Shown here: in pieces, positions 1-12,552 of the stretch
Layout of the letters: each line of letters starts with the position of its first letter
Position numbering within the stretch: the stretch's first letter is position 1
Assembly: GCF_008831285.2 (NCBI RefSeq)
Contig: NC_045150.1
Coordinates: forward strand, 1,936,001 to 2,000,000
Direction of reading: 5' to 3'
Length of the DNA: 64,000 nucleotides
From: Nymphaea colorata
Taxonomy: Eukaryota; Streptophyta; Magnoliopsida; Nymphaeales; Nymphaeaceae
Translations under genes and position numbers: made by a program
The notes under the pieces: model-generated
The model's input: only the letters and a program-made list of their open reading frames with translations
Database searches by the model: none
What the model was told of the DNA's origin: nothing

Positions 1-480
1 GAAAGTAGGTCTGCTACCATTGGGGGATTGCAAGAAGGATAGAGGTTCCAGGTGAACAAAAGAGTCATGAATTGATTGGATTCAAGTCAGATATATCGTT
101 GACCATATCCAAATTTATATCATATCCACATACAACTTCCAAATTCACAATTTAAATCTGCTTTAGATATTACTTTACCTAACCAGCTGCATTATGGTAT
201 GTTATGATATGATAATTGATAAGTAGGAAATTATAATTGGTAATAGTAATGTTTACTATCCATTATTCATAGTCAGAATCTCGATCCAATTAAACATTGT
301 TTCTTAAACCCGAACCTGATTCAGTTTATTAAATGAATGTTAATTGATTTTTCCTATCCAACTTATTCAAAGCAACTGATATTGAATTCAATCGGTTCGG
401 GCTATCGTGTTTTGATAGATACATGGAGTAGGACCTATTTAATTGATCGTGTTAGGGGTGTGGATTACGGGAGAGTGAGG
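1..480. other. AT-rich spacer, no gene seen
   Basis: No recognisable protein, RNA or repeat boundary. A 60-codon open frame at 337-519 has no family features and its 3' end runs into the retroelement remnant that follows. Confidence 0.5.
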
Positions 481-1080
481 AATGTGCTCACCATTTCCAT
501 TACGGACAAGATTATCTAGAGGAACGGTCAGGGGAATGAAGAGACGTAATGGCTAGGGCGGGCTTTGGAGATTTTTGAGATCTATTTATCTTTCCATCGG
601 GGAGGATGCTATAGTGTGGAGGGGATGGTCGCCAGGATTGTTGTAAAGCTGAGGATATTTTGGAACACTGCAAGGTGACTAGCTAGTGGTTGATGGTCTA
701 CCTATCTTGCAAGTGAAGGCAGGCTACCCACCCTAGCTAGACTCAAAAATGTGGTTTTTCTATTGCTAACCAGTGTTTTTTTTTGTAGGGTTGATGAAGA
801 GACTAATGACCATTTGCTCATCTACTGCAGCAGGACTAAAGAAGTGTGGGAGTGGATTGCTTCTAAATTTAATATTTTGCATCCCAACTAGAGGGATTGT
901 GTTTGAACTCAAACGTTGAATGCATCACTAACGTTCGAGGGAAGTGAAGGCGCTAATGCTGGAAAATAGCCTTCTTGGCGGTGTGCTGGAGGCTTTGGTG
1001 GCATCGTAACAAAGTTGTGCATGAGGATGGTCGTCTAGAGCAAGGTTATTTGAAGACGGACATATAGAGGCACTATGTTG
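481..1080 (+). pseudogene. Non-LTR (LINE-type) reverse transcriptase C-terminal remnant
   Basis: Broken frames spell the end of a plant LINE-type polyprotein. EDAIVWRGWSPG (from 602) resembles the segment before the zinc-binding domain. DEETNDHLLIYCSRTKEVW (from 793) resembles the RT zinc-binding (zf-RVT) motif with its H...C pair. AVCWRLWWHRNKVVHEDGR (from 978, in another frame) matches the tryptophan-rich tail that follows that domain. Several stops and at least one frameshift separate the pieces, so it is dead. The RT core and endonuclease are not in the window. Recognition rests on motif order, so the family is secure only as 'LINE-like'. Confidence 0.6.
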
Positions 1081-2236
1081 ATCCTTTTTGAAGTATAAAG
1101 TGGCCAAAACATGTTGAGAGAAAACTACAGATTTGGATCCACACGAGGTTATACTCTGATGATTGTATCACAAAGACTTTGCTCCGATGGCTCCCATGAC
1201 ATGTCTATTTTGTTTATCTCTACAGTTGAAGTGTTGAGGAGCGAAATGGAGGTGAGAAAGAGTCTGTTCATGTATCACAAAGACTATGGTGGACAGGTTA
1301 TTATTACCTTCACTGTGTAGACTTTAGTTTGTAGGTTGCATCTGCAACTTGAAGGTGGAAGGACCTGGGACATTTGCAGCAATTTTCTAGCTCGATGGGC
1401 GAGCAAAGTGAAGGTGGAGCAAAGAGCATGCGTTCATCAAAGCGCATCTAATGGATATGGGTGATTATTTTGTGCGAACTAACAGCTCTCTATAGAAGGT
1501 TTATATCTCTTTTTATTTTGTTGAATGGTTGAGTCAACCCTTTGGTTCTTTTGCTTTTATGAACATTATCATGTAATGTTCCTGCTAACTCCTCTATTGT
1601 CATTTTTGTTAATAATAGAGGTAGGGGGCCTAACCCCCAGCAATAACCCCCAGCAAACTGTTACTGCAAAACCAATCTATTCACATCCATATCTCAAGCT
1701 TCAGGTTGCATGTTCATGGACTGAAAGAACCAAAATGTCCTTGTCTAAGGACCCGACAAAGTGGAAAGGGGAAAATTTCCTTTTTAAAGTGAGTGAAGTG
1801 CTCCTTCCCTTTTCAAGAATTCTAAATACTTCAAGCACGAACCCGTGTGCGCTGCCAAATATGTGGGTGGGTGTTCGGGATCCTCTCATGTGAAATCTCT
1901 GTGAGAAAAATCTAGATAGTACACCCACATAAGTTGGGAGTAAATTGTTAATCCATGCCAAAAGAGAAAAGTAAGGTGGCACAATAAAATAATACAAAAT
2001 CATGTTGGGAGTTTCTTCAAATCTTTTGCTAGTAAAAGTGGCATGTTTTTATATTTTCTTATTTCCAGTTATGTACTCCTTGATGAAGTAAAGCACCCTC
2101 CTATTTGCAAAAACTAGCTGGATTTAACAACTTCTTTTCTCTTTCTTTTGAGATTGGAAAAACAGATCTTGGGGTGGGAGACTTGCATTATTAGGTTACT
2201 CTGTGATACTTTTAGTTGTCTCCCAAACTGATAAGA
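1081..2236. other. Spacer, probably the decayed 3' tail of the LINE remnant
   Basis: No coding family recognised. Open frames at 1525-1893 (+) and 1701-2003 (-) overlap each other on opposite strands and show no domain. A short local repeat of CCCCCAGCAA occurs near 1633-1655. Confidence 0.4.
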
Positions 2237-2609
2237 TGTTGGATCTAATCTGATCCAGATCCAACATGTCTACTGAATCAGATCCAACACGTCTAACCAT
2301 GTCTAAGCGCATTTATCTAGACAGGGTTATGATTGTAATTTCTATAATTGTTTTATTCTAAACTCTAGATTAATGTGTTGTTTCACTCTAGGCTCTAGAT
2401 TAATGTGTTCCTTCACTCTAGGCTCTAGATTATTATGATTGTTTCATTCTAGATTCTTGTAAATTGTGTAGAGGGATCACTATATAAATGGGTTGTGTGA
2501 GAATGTAAACACTCGCCTCCCTTCCGCATTTTTCTTTTCTTACTCTCTCTCTTATCTTTCCTTTGTTCAATCTGGACGTGGGTTATACTTCGACGCCTAA
2601 AATCTAACA
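2237..2609 (+). repeat. 5' LTR of the copia element
   Basis: Begins TGTTGGATCT and ends CTAACA, directly before the primer binding site. The first 30 bp form an inverted repeat (10-bp arms 2237-2246 and 2257-2266). A TATATAAAT box at 2481-2489 is a likely LTR promoter. The AAACTCTAGATTAATGTG-like phrase is repeated three times between 2358 and 2432. There is no partner LTR in the window. Confidence 0.8.
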
Positions 2610-2622
2610 TGGTATCAGAGCC
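2610..2622 (+). other. Primer binding site (initiator Met-tRNA)
   Basis: TGGTATCAGAGCC lies immediately after the LTR. It is the standard complement to the 3' end of plant initiator Met-tRNA used by copia elements. Confidence 0.85.
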
Positions 2623-2780
2623 AGGTTTGGCTGGTTCTACCAAAGAAAATGTTTGAACATACTTGAAATTTCCTGGTTGGTTTTCTCTTATACTCCTTCT
2701 AACATTCTGCTCCTAATCCTTCATCTATCTTGACAACACTTATATTTTTGTTCTTATATATCTACGTTGATAGATATATA

Positions 2781-3900
2781 ATGGATATTCTCTCACAATC
2801 CAATATGTCCTCCAACTTCTTGTCACACCTTATTTCAGAAAAACTGAACCACTCCAACTATCTTACCTGAAAAAGGCAGATCACTCCTTTCATAAGGAGT
2901 CAAAATCTGTATTGACATCTTGATGGCTCCATTCCAATCCCACCACAGTTCATTCAACAAGAGGTTAAGAATGAGAGAGGAGAGACAATTGCCACTCAGG
3001 AAATTCGTAACCCTCAATTTATAACATGGATGAAACGAGATCAAAGTCTTGTTGTGTATATCACATCAATGCTCTCTCAAGAAGTGTTGATTTCTCTTCT
3101 GATGACTGTACAGCTGGACAGTTATGGATCAGTCTTGCTGAAACCTATTCTCAAATTTCAAAGGCACGTATTCTACATTTGAAGAAAGAATTTCAGAATC
3201 TTAGCAAAGGGTCAATGTCGATTATGGAATACTTGGGATGTCTTAAAGGGATAGTTGATCAGTTGGGAGTTGCTGGATATGTTTTTTTTCCGACAAAAAA
3301 AAAGTCCAGCAGACTCTTAGCAGCCTTGGACCATATTTTTATGCCTTCACTACTGCTCTTGAAGTTTTTTCTATCTTGCCCACCTTCAATGAACTTCAGG
3401 GCAAGCTGCTTCAACATGAAATGAATATGAAACAACTGATGGGAGGAACAAACCATGCTCACAATGTTTTAGTTATGAAAGCTGCTGCAGGTCATAGAAA
3501 AGGAAATGAGGCTCATCAAGAAGGCATGGATCGTGGGCATGATGAACAAACTGGCAAAGGTATTCTGCCAACACCAAGTGTTACAAGAAGATTTCAAACT
3601 AATACTACAAAAAAGATGTCGACGTGTTTCCAATGTAACAAAAAGGGTGACATCAAAGTAAATTGCTGGTTCAATCCACAGAACAGAGGCAATAAACTTG
3701 AAGCCGATGCACAACAAATACTTATGACTGCCCTCTCCAAGATGACAGTGAAACAAAATGATCAAGGGAAATGGTATTTGGATTTAGGCGTTGTTACTCA
3801 TGTAATTGGAAATGCTGGTAAGTTACATGACCTTCTTCCTTATTCTGGTAAAAGTAATATAGTTACAGGTGACAAAGGTTTTCATCTTATCACACATTAG
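2781..3900 (+). pseudogene. copia gag and protease remnant
   Basis: A copia gag (UBN2-like) runs from MDILSQSNMSS near 2780 through LWISLAETYSQISKARIL (3125-3179) to the degenerate zinc knuckle at about 3628-3670. A protease remnant WYLDLGVVTH follows at about 3775. At least two frameshifts and several stops are present, one near an A-run at 3293-3303. Just downstream a 39-bp unit is perfectly duplicated in tandem (3901-3939 and 3940-3978, final base differs). Confidence 0.75.
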
Positions 3901-4260
3901 AAATGCACAAATTTCTCTTCCAACATCACCATTTTCACGAAATGCACAAATTTCTCTTCCAACATCACCATTTTCACTATCTTTTTCAAATGTTGTCATT
4001 GTTCCAAATATCAAAAAGAATATTATTTTCATTTCTAAACTTGTAGATGATACAAACTCATTTGTTGAATTTACTTCTTCTTCTGTGTATTCAAGGATCT
4101 TCTAACGAAGAAAACATTCGTTGAAGGGGAACGCCAGGGAAATATGTATGTTTTCAAGGAAAATTCTTATATCTTCCAGTCCTCTTCAAGTCAAGCTCAA
4201 TTGACCTGCTTTCCTTCCAAACCTTCACAAATTCCAAGTTCTAGCTGTCTCCAATCAGTA

Positions 4261-6790
4261 AGTCAAATTTATGGCATGGTCGTATGGGACATTGTAGTCG
4301 TGGGTTTTTGAAAAAACTTACATCAGATAATCTCATTCCAAAATCCAATCTATCTTTTGATTCCTATGATAAAAAATATTCTAGCGGTGAACTATGTAAG
4401 AGTCATATACTTCCTTTTCATAATATCAATAAAAGAGCTTCTAAACCTTTTGAGATTGTCTATTCTGATGTATGGGAGTCAGCTCTCTTTGTCTGGCTAT
4501 CGTTATTATGTTTTGTTCATAGATTCTTATTCTTGATATACTTGGATTCACTTCATGAAATAAAAATCAGAAGTGTTTAGTATCTTTTGAGAATTTCATG
4601 TCATGATCTAAACACAGTTCTCGTCTAAAGTTGTGCATTTCCATTGTGATGGTGGGGGAGAATATTCTTCACATGACTTTATTAACTTTTTATGAGAAAA
4701 TGAGATAACTCGACAGATTTCATGCCCATACACCCAACAACAAAAGGGTGTAGTTGAACGAAAACTTCGTCACATCGTGGAAAGTGGTATGAGTATGATG
4801 CATGATAGTAATACTTCCATTACTCTATGGGCGAAGGCTTTTCACACTGTTGTGCATATAAGAAATCGTCTGTCTGCCCATGACAGTTTTGGATTCACAC
4901 TCTCCTTACTTCACTCTTTTTTGTCGAAATCCAAACAATGATTTAAGGGTTTTTGGATGTGTGTGCTATGTTCTCATTGACTCGTCATTGAGAAATAAAT
5001 TTCAAAGCAAAGCAGTGCAGTGCAGGTTCGTTGGCTATGCAAATGAATACAAAGGTTTCAGATGTTATGCCCTACAACCAGACGCATCAAAGTATCGAGA
5101 AATATTGTGTTTGATGAACACAATTTTAACATTTCTACTGAGAATCCTCAAACCGTGAAATCATATGATCATTGGGTAAGTGTTGAGTTATTTCAGGAGG
5201 CAGTCTAGAATCACATCCACATGATGAGATAGGATCTTCACATATTACACAAACAGAAAGAAACAAAGAACTTGTTCTAGCTATGAAAGAAGGAGAAAAC
5301 AATGCTTTATGTCGATTTTCAGGACAAGTTTACACTCGTCAGAAAAGGAGAGATGGCAAGCCGACCTCTTCTCACGTTGAAGTCTATGATCAGCCTGTTA
5401 GAAAATCGGTGCGAGTACGACACTCCATCCATAGATAGGTAAGCTATGATAATCTCTCCTTAGATTTTCAGCTCTTTATGTCTCAAGTTTCTTTATGTCT
5501 CAAGTTATAAAACGAGATGAACCTACTTCTTTTGAGGAAGCATCCAAGTCGTCGCATTGGATCAAGGCAATGAATGAAGAAATAGATGCATTGCATGAAT
5601 GTGAGACATGGAAAGTTGTTCCTAGACCCAAAGAAAAGAATGTAGTAGGTTCAAAATAGATTTATAAAATTAAATATAAACATGATGACAATGTAGAAAG
5701 ATACAATGCAAGATTGGTGGCACAAGGTTTCACACAACAATACGGAGAAGATTATGATGAAACATTCAGCCATGTGACCAAAATGAAAACAATCTGTGTG
5801 ATTATATCATTGACAGTTGAATATAGATGGAGACTACATCAAATGGACGTGAAGAATACTTTTCTTCATGGTGATTTGAGGGAGGAAGTATATATGGAAC
5901 AACCTCCAGGATATACGAAAGGAGATCCTCATGCATAGGTTTGTAATATCCTCATGCATAGGTTTGTAAATTAAGAAAATTTATTTATGGACTCAAACAG
6001 GTCTCACGCTCGTGGTTTGAAAGTTTCTCCTACAAGATTTAAGAATGCGGTTTCTGGAGATGTCCTTTAGATCACTCTCTTTTCATCTATCGAAAGGAAA
6101 ACATATTTACTTTACTTCTTATATATGTTGATGATATTGTTATCACAGGCAATTTAGAAAAACACATAGAAAAAGTTAAAGTTTTGATGATTCAAAACTT
6201 CAAAATGAAAGAGCTTGGTGATTTACGATTCTTTCTTAGAGTGGAGATTGATAGGCACAATGATCGCCTCACATTGACACAACAGAAATACACGTTGGAT
6301 CTATTGAAAAAGACAGATATGTTTGATTGTGAGCCTGTTGGAACTCCTAGTCTTCTAAATCAAAGACTAACTGCTCATGATGGAGAGTTATATGAAAATC
6401 CTACACAATATCGAAGTATTGTTGGGGCACTTCAATATCTTACATTCACTAGACCAGATATTATATATGTTGTGAATCAAATATCTCAATTTATGCATGC
6501 ACCTAGAGATACTCACATGGATGTTGTCAAAAGGAACAACAGAAGATGGCTTAGTTTATGGTAAGAGTGAAAATATAACTGTTGGACATCAACTTATAAC
6601 ATTCACAGATTCACAGATGCATATTGGGCTGGAGATCCCGATCAAAGAAAGTCCATTTCTGGTTTTTGTATTTTATTGGACGTAATCTTGTGTCTTGACG
6701 TTGTCGAAAGCAAAAGGCAGTGGCAAGATCCAGCACTGAAGTAGAATACAGATGTATGGCTGCAGGTGCTGCTGAAGTCACATGGCCTAG
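4261..6790 (+). pseudogene. copia integrase, reverse transcriptase and RNase H remnant
   Basis: GAG-pre-integrase WHGRMGH (4276) is followed by integrase text (KPFEIVYSDVW at about 4446; QQQKGVVERK at about 4738, the glutamate end of the DDE triad). RT follows with ARLVAQGFTQ (5710), LHQMDVKNTFLHGD (5836), YVDD (6127) and KMKELGDLRFFL (6204). RNase H follows with TRPDIIYVVNQISQFM (6451) and ARSSTEVEY (6725). Stops lie between most blocks. Two tiny tandem duplications occur: 23 bp at 5925-5970 and 17 bp at about 5478-5511. Confidence 0.85.
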
Positions 6791-7283
6791 AGCCCCCTCC
6801 GCCCCTGCATATGTGTAAAGTGTGTTTTTTTCTTCAATTTATCTTGTTTTCCTTTCTCATTATTTGGAGGTTTGAAAGGTTTTTGGGTTTTAACTTATGG
6901 GTATTGGCTGTGTCCATTATTTGAAACTCAGTAGATTATGTCTTATTGGTAGCTCAATTTTAGACACTTTAATTATAGTAAAATGAATGAAAAAACACTA
7001 AAATGAAACTAGTGATGCCAATGGATTGAGTTCCAATCAAATGTTGCTATTACCATATCCAAGTAACAAGACAAAACTGTTTGGTCCATTTCAAGTTACC
7101 TTTATTTTCAAATATGGAAAAGTGCAAAACCGTATTCAATTTTTGCCTATAGTTTGTTTTGGATGACCATCAAAATTAGATATACGTCAGATCCAATAAA
7201 ACAAAATCGCATATAAATATTCTCATAACAAAAATGTGTTTTTTCTTATAAAATCTAAATAACAGTCGAGTGCTCCCTGAAAT
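6791..7283. other. AT-rich spacer
   Basis: No gene, repeat boundary or motif recognised between the truncated copia element and the first hAT MITE. Confidence 0.5.
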
Positions 7284-7589
7284 TAAGTTTGGGCATGGGG
7301 TTAGCCCAACATTCGAAACTCAGGCTCGGGCCCAGCCCGGCCATTTAAACTCGAGTTCGAGCTTGGCCCGATTAAATTAAAAAATATATATATGTAATAT
7401 AAATATAATTAATAGTAATAAAATATTATATTTATATATAAACATTAATAAAATAAATATTAAAAAAAATCGGGCCCACCCGAGCTTATTGGGCCCAACC
7501 GTTTATCTGAGGTGCCCTTTTTCCTTGGCCCGAGCCTTGCCCGAGTCGGGCCGAGTACCCTCCGACAGCTAGCCTTGTGCCCAACCTTA
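7284..7589. mobile_element. hAT-type MITE, copy 1 (306 bp)
   Basis: The ends form imperfect terminal inverted repeats: TAAGTTTGGGCATGGGGTTA at the left, and TAAGGTTGGGCACAAGGCTA as the reverse complement of the right. The flanking 8-mers, CCTGAAAT (7276-7283) and CTTGAGAT (7590-7597), match at 6 of 8 positions and fit an aged 8-bp target duplication. The subterminal DNA is rich in GGGCCC and CCCGAG words around an AT-rich core. There is no coding capacity. It shares ends and subterminal style with the copy at 11878-12432, so both belong to one non-autonomous hAT family. Confidence 0.75.
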
Positions 7590-7597
7590 CTTGAGAT

Positions 7598-8780
7598 TGA
7601 ACATTGAATTATATACAAACCATTGGCGTCCTTATTTCCAATGCAATACCTAACTCTTCTTGTTCGATCTTTTAGAACCATACGAAGAAACGCAAAACCA
7701 CATTCAGATTTTTGCATGCAGCCTGACTTAGATGTCCATCTGTCCATCAGATCTGGTAATTAAAATTACGTACAATTCTGATGCCAAATGTGTGTTTTCT
7801 TATCGAATCTAGATGATACATCGAGTTGCCTAAGAAATTGAATATCGATCGATGTCTATACCATCGCCATCCTTATTTACAATACCAATAGATCATGAGA
7901 GGTTTGAAGCAACGATTGGGGTGAGGGCTCGAAAATGATTAATTACTATTTCAAATCTTTTAGGTGCCAACTCTTTCATACAATAAAAAAGAGACAGTGA
8001 TGCGCAAGTTGAAGTATGGAGGAGGTGACATCTCGAAACATCCAAAGTAGATCTTGTATTCTACAAAGACAAAAGTTGTGTGAAAGCTTTGACTCTCTTT
8101 AAAATGGTAGAATAAAATACTCTTCCTATTGAAATCTTTGGTTATTATTCGTTTCATCTACTTTATAACTTTTTAATGCTCACTGTTTATGTTTTAACTA
8201 ATATTTTTCAATTAACTAAACTTTACCAATTATAACTTTGGTATTTTACAAATTGCTTTATTAAAACTTTGAAGTTGCTCGTTCTCTATTTTTTTTTTTT
8301 GTAAAATGAAACAACATTCAAACATCAAAATTTTAGAAGCATGGGGTCATAGCCCAACGGTGCCATGTGTAGTGGCGAGTCAGAAAATTTATTTATTTGG
8401 AAAAACGCTTATTCACAGGTTTTCACGTTAATAATAAAATAAATATTAAAATATAAAAAAATTGAGAGGCTAGTACGACCTCACGTTATATGTGGTGGCC
8501 CCGCCGCTAGCCTTGTGTTAGTTTTTCAGCTATTTTTTAAGGCACTAAAAAGTTGTCTTATTAAATATATATTTGGGTATTCCAAAAGCGATTAACATTG
8601 GCTCAAACCCATAGCTCCATGTAAGCATGATCCGTGAGTCGCAGTCTTACGATGATAGAAATAATTGCTGCGAAATCTAAGCCGACAGGACCATTTTTTG
8701 AGGACGTTTGAAACGCATTTCCAGCGTTCCGCTGAAGTCGACACACATATCGGACGTGGAACAGGAGGGACGCAGGCCAA
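7598..8780. other. Spacer upstream of TBCA
   Basis: AT-rich with no recognised gene. A phrase near 8461-8520 (GAGGCTAGTACGACCTCACG, then a GC-rich block) looks like a worn repeat fragment but has no clear boundaries. The proximal TBCA promoter should lie at the right edge. I see no convincing TATA box there. Confidence 0.4.
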
Positions 8781-8799
8781 AGGAAGCACATTAAGTGGG

Positions 8800-8944
8800 T
8801 GTGTTCCGCGCTGGAACAGTTGTCGCGCTCGAGGAACGCTGCTTCTCTCTTCGCGGCTCCTCCCCTGCCATTACTCTCTCTCTGGTAGTGGGTTTTTCTT
8901 CGATCGTGCATTTCTTCTTCCTCTGCTGCATCAAAGAAGTCTAG
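8800..8944 (+). other. Probable 5' UTR exon of TBCA
   Basis: The block is GC- and pyrimidine-rich and ends CTAG|GTAAGG, a strong splice donor, with the intron starting at 8945. The matching acceptor TTTGTTATAG|GGC lies at 9705/9706, six bases before the TBCA start codon. This gives a 5' UTR intron at 8945-9705, a common plant arrangement. The left edge is a guess. The intron carries a CT-rich microsatellite at about 9063-9105. Confidence 0.5.
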
Positions 8945-9711
8945 GTAAGGCCTATTCTCCTTTCTCTTTTTCTCAGTCACTGTAAAATAGGGTTTCTATG
9001 TTGTATTTTTTCGTGGTTGCGATATCTATATTCGTTGGTTCTTTCCTTCTATCTTCTCCGTATCTCTCTCTCTCTCTCCCCCTCTCTCTCTCTTTCTCTT
9101 GCAGATTTTGTGACGCATTTGTTTCGTTCGGTTGAATAAACTGTCCTTTCCGATTTTTGCATCAATTTTTGGATTGTGCTTTTCTTGCATTGCTTCTGAT
9201 TTTACAGATCTTCTTTATTATTTTGATTCTTTACGCTTTCTTGGTGAAGACGTAGTAATTGTGTTTAAAATGATATTCCGGTGATTTTAAGGATTTTTGA
9301 TATTGAATGTATTCCAGTTACATCGTATTGAAGTGTAACAACAAGTATGCAGTTTGACAGAATGCAACATTTGGAGTAGACTGCTGGGCATATCAGCAGC
9401 ACATACTTGTGCCCATCCACTGTTTGTTGAAATACCAACAAGGCAATAACCCTCTGGTTTCAAGGACTGTGGTAATCTAGCTCCATGCACGTCTTAGCTG
9501 AGTAAATTTTGTAATTACATGTAATTCTCTTATTGGCTTATGCTGAACCATACCTGATCAGGATAACATGTTATTGGCAGATGTGAGTGCAAACCTGATG
9601 CTAGTAGTAGCTTGTCAACTCCAAGTTCTTAAGTCCTTTGTAGCATCAACCTGCTACTTTTTTATTTTGGTTGAGATGACTTGATGTATTTTCTATTTGT
9701 TATAGGGCTAT

Positions 9712-9864
9712 ATGGCAACCGTAAGAGATTTGAAAATTAAGACAAGTACTTGTAAACGCCTCCTTAAGGAGCTTCACTCATATGAGAAAGAAGTTGAAAG
9801 GGAAGCTGCAAAAACAACTAACATGAAGGAGAGTGGAGCTGATCCTTACGCTCTCAAACAACAG
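9712..9864 (+). CDS. TBCA: TBCA coding exon 1
   Basis: 51 codons, ending ADPYALKQQ at donor CAG|GTAGTA (intron starts 9865). Confidence 0.92.
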
Positions 9865-12481
9865 GTAGTATACAGACTTTGTTTGTGTTTTAGTTGTGAC
9901 TGGACATGGTCTAACTCAGTTTTGTTGAAACAGCCTGAATCCCCACTTTGAATCAAATTGGTGGCAAAAGCTATTCACCGGCTGATTCAAGGGGGCCAAG
10001 TGTTATCCGCTATTCATTTTTTAATTAATTTTGATATTTTGATTCTATTTTTCAAATTATTCAATTTACATTTTATTTTAATTTTTTTTTTCAAAATTGT
10101 TGACGCTCCTCAAGTGGATCTTCATTATGCTTTTATTGAAAAAAAGTGTGGTTTGTTGATGGACCATGGCTTGCGATCTTTACTTCTAACTGAAGCACAT
10201 CAAGGTTTACCACTATGGCACTATGTGCACAAAAAATATGACACACACTAGAAAATATTCGCTTCAACTCCTGACATCTCAGGAAGTGTGTTTTATGTGC
10301 ATCCATGTACAATAATTGGCATCTTCTAGACAATTTGCACTGGAAACACAGCAGCAGACATGGATATACTTTGGCTAGAACCAGCCTCATGGATGTGCTT
10401 GTCTTTGCTTATTTATCATAGTCATGCTTTGGTTTGAATCTCTTTCATACAGACATGCCTAAAAGGCAGCAGTACCCATGTTAAAGTGCAGTTAGCACAT
10501 TTTGTGCCTCCTGTCTCTGTCAACTTTTGCTCTTAGTTAACTTTGACTAAGTCCAGTTTTTTCTCTTTTTCAGAGAGAGAGAGAGAGAGAGATGCATGCA
10601 TGCATTAAGCATCTCATTCACATTCCCTTTGAAACTTAAATGTCTTCTAATGCTCATTTACTCTAAGAATGATAAATGTGTTCAACTAGTCCCATTTTGT
10701 GCTGGTTTTACTCAACCCTTTATTTTTAACAATTGCTCACTCATTGCTTTGTAATCTACCTTGTGGATGTGATCTCTACATCCAAACTAAAGAGTGATGC
10801 ATTTGAATGTATAATTAAGTTTTTTAAATGAGTGGTCTAAATTTTTTTGCTTTCTAAAACTCATATAACTTATTAAACAACATGATTTTATGTGACTTAT
10901 ATGTTTTTGAGTATATAGACTACATCTATATAGTATCAACTATCAAGTTAATGGGACCATTTGTAATCAGTTCACATAGTGCATATATATATATATATAT
11001 GTATGTATGTATGTATGCATGTGTGTATGTATATATATATGCCATCCAAACTCCGAGAGCTGTCCTGGTTTTTGGGTTGCTGGAAGATGTTCATTGTGAA
11101 TCCAACTGTACAAATGTGAATTAAGGATTGGAAAAATCACAAAAGTCCAAGTAGGTTGGATTTAGGAACTGAAAAATCTAAACAATTAAATAAACATATT
11201 TTACAAAATCCAATTTAGATGCTGGATTTTTACAGTTTTTTTTTTAATAATATAGTTTTGGAATATTCTGAGGACAGCGATGCAGTTGGGTTCACTGAAA
11301 ACAACCTCAAGTAGCTGGCGAAGTTGCATATGCAAACCTTAAATGGCCTATATATGTAAACAAATAAATCAATGATTTACATTGTTTTATATAAATTGGG
11401 GGGGAGGGAGGGTGGTTAATAATATAAATAATAAATCAATGATTTATATTGTTTTATAAAACATGGGATACTTAATAAATTGAACACGTGCATTGGATTT
11501 CGATTTTTTTCAGATCTATAAGTTTGAGTCTTTCAAGTTCATTGGGGAGTTGGATAGCAAAAATCGAGCTGGAATGCGGCTGAACCAGCTGGATGGTAAA
11601 ACGTAGTAGTGTAATCAAATCTTTTGAATATGCTTTTCACCTCTGTCCACAATTGTATTGCATTGTCGGACATAGTTTGGGGAAATTTTCCAAAAAGTTA
11701 AATTTTTTTGCTCATCAGATTTTTAATGTTACATCAGACTTTGATTCTCTTGTCTTGCTCAAAATGCACATCCGAGCTTGAAAACTTCAAAATGTAGGTT
11801 TCTAATGAATCTGTTAAAATGTTATATTTACAAGGTTAGAGTATGCAGAAAAAGCCATGTGAAGTTGTACTTTGAGGTAAGGCTGGGCATCGGGCCGGGT
11901 CGGGCCGGGCCGGCCCGTTAAAAATGTAAAAAACGAGGCCCGACATTATAATGGGCCAGCCCAAGGCCTGGCCCGTTTAGAAACGGGCCGGACCAGGCCC
12001 ACCTAATATTGGGCCTCGGGCTTAACTTATGCCCGAGGCCCGGCCCGGCCCGATTATTAACGAGCCGGGCTTTTTCAGGTTAAAGGAGTTGAAGAACATG
12101 GGGAGGGAGACAAGTGAGCTTGGCACCGGCGACCTATAGAAACAGAGGCTTAAGTTGTAGCGGTTTTCATATGACAGGGGTGGAGAGATATAGGGGAATG
12201 GTCATGTTCTGGCAGACCTCGAGCAATGCGCGTCGCTCGGCTACCTCAACATTCAGTTTTTTGAAAAAAAAAAAATAATGATGTCGGGCTTCTCGGGCCG
12301 CCGACGATCACAACGGCAGGCCCGAGCCCGTTAACCTCAACTCGGAAATCATTATTTCAAGGCTCGGGCCCAGGCCCGTAACGGGCCGGGTACCGGGTAC
12401 CCGGCGGTGGCCCGGCCCGTTGCCCAGGCTTACTTTGAGGTGATTGGATTTGTCTGGACATAACTGTCTGGGATGTCCCAG

Positions 12482-12552
<71 letters not shown>

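Larger units (their letters stand above)
2237..6790 (+). mobile_element. Decayed Ty1/copia retrotransposon, 5' LTR kept, 3' end lost
   Basis: In order on the plus strand: 5' LTR (2237-2609), a primer binding site, gag, a protease remnant, integrase, reverse transcriptase with YVDD (about 6127), and RNase H ending at ARSSTEVEY (about 6725). This is the copia order (integrase before RT). Stops and frameshifts occur throughout. The element ends abruptly near 6785, inside RNase H, and no 3' LTR or target duplication is visible. The zinc knuckle has Asp in place of His (CFQCNKKGDIKVNC) and the protease active site reads DLG instead of DSG, so it could not function even if the frames were intact. 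Confidence 0.9.

Noticed and set aside
8603-8985. Overlapping frames of 106 (+) and 125 (-) codons before TBCA
   Set aside because: They overlap each other and the probable 5' UTR exon and show no family motif; the GC-rich promoter and UTR explain the lack of stops.
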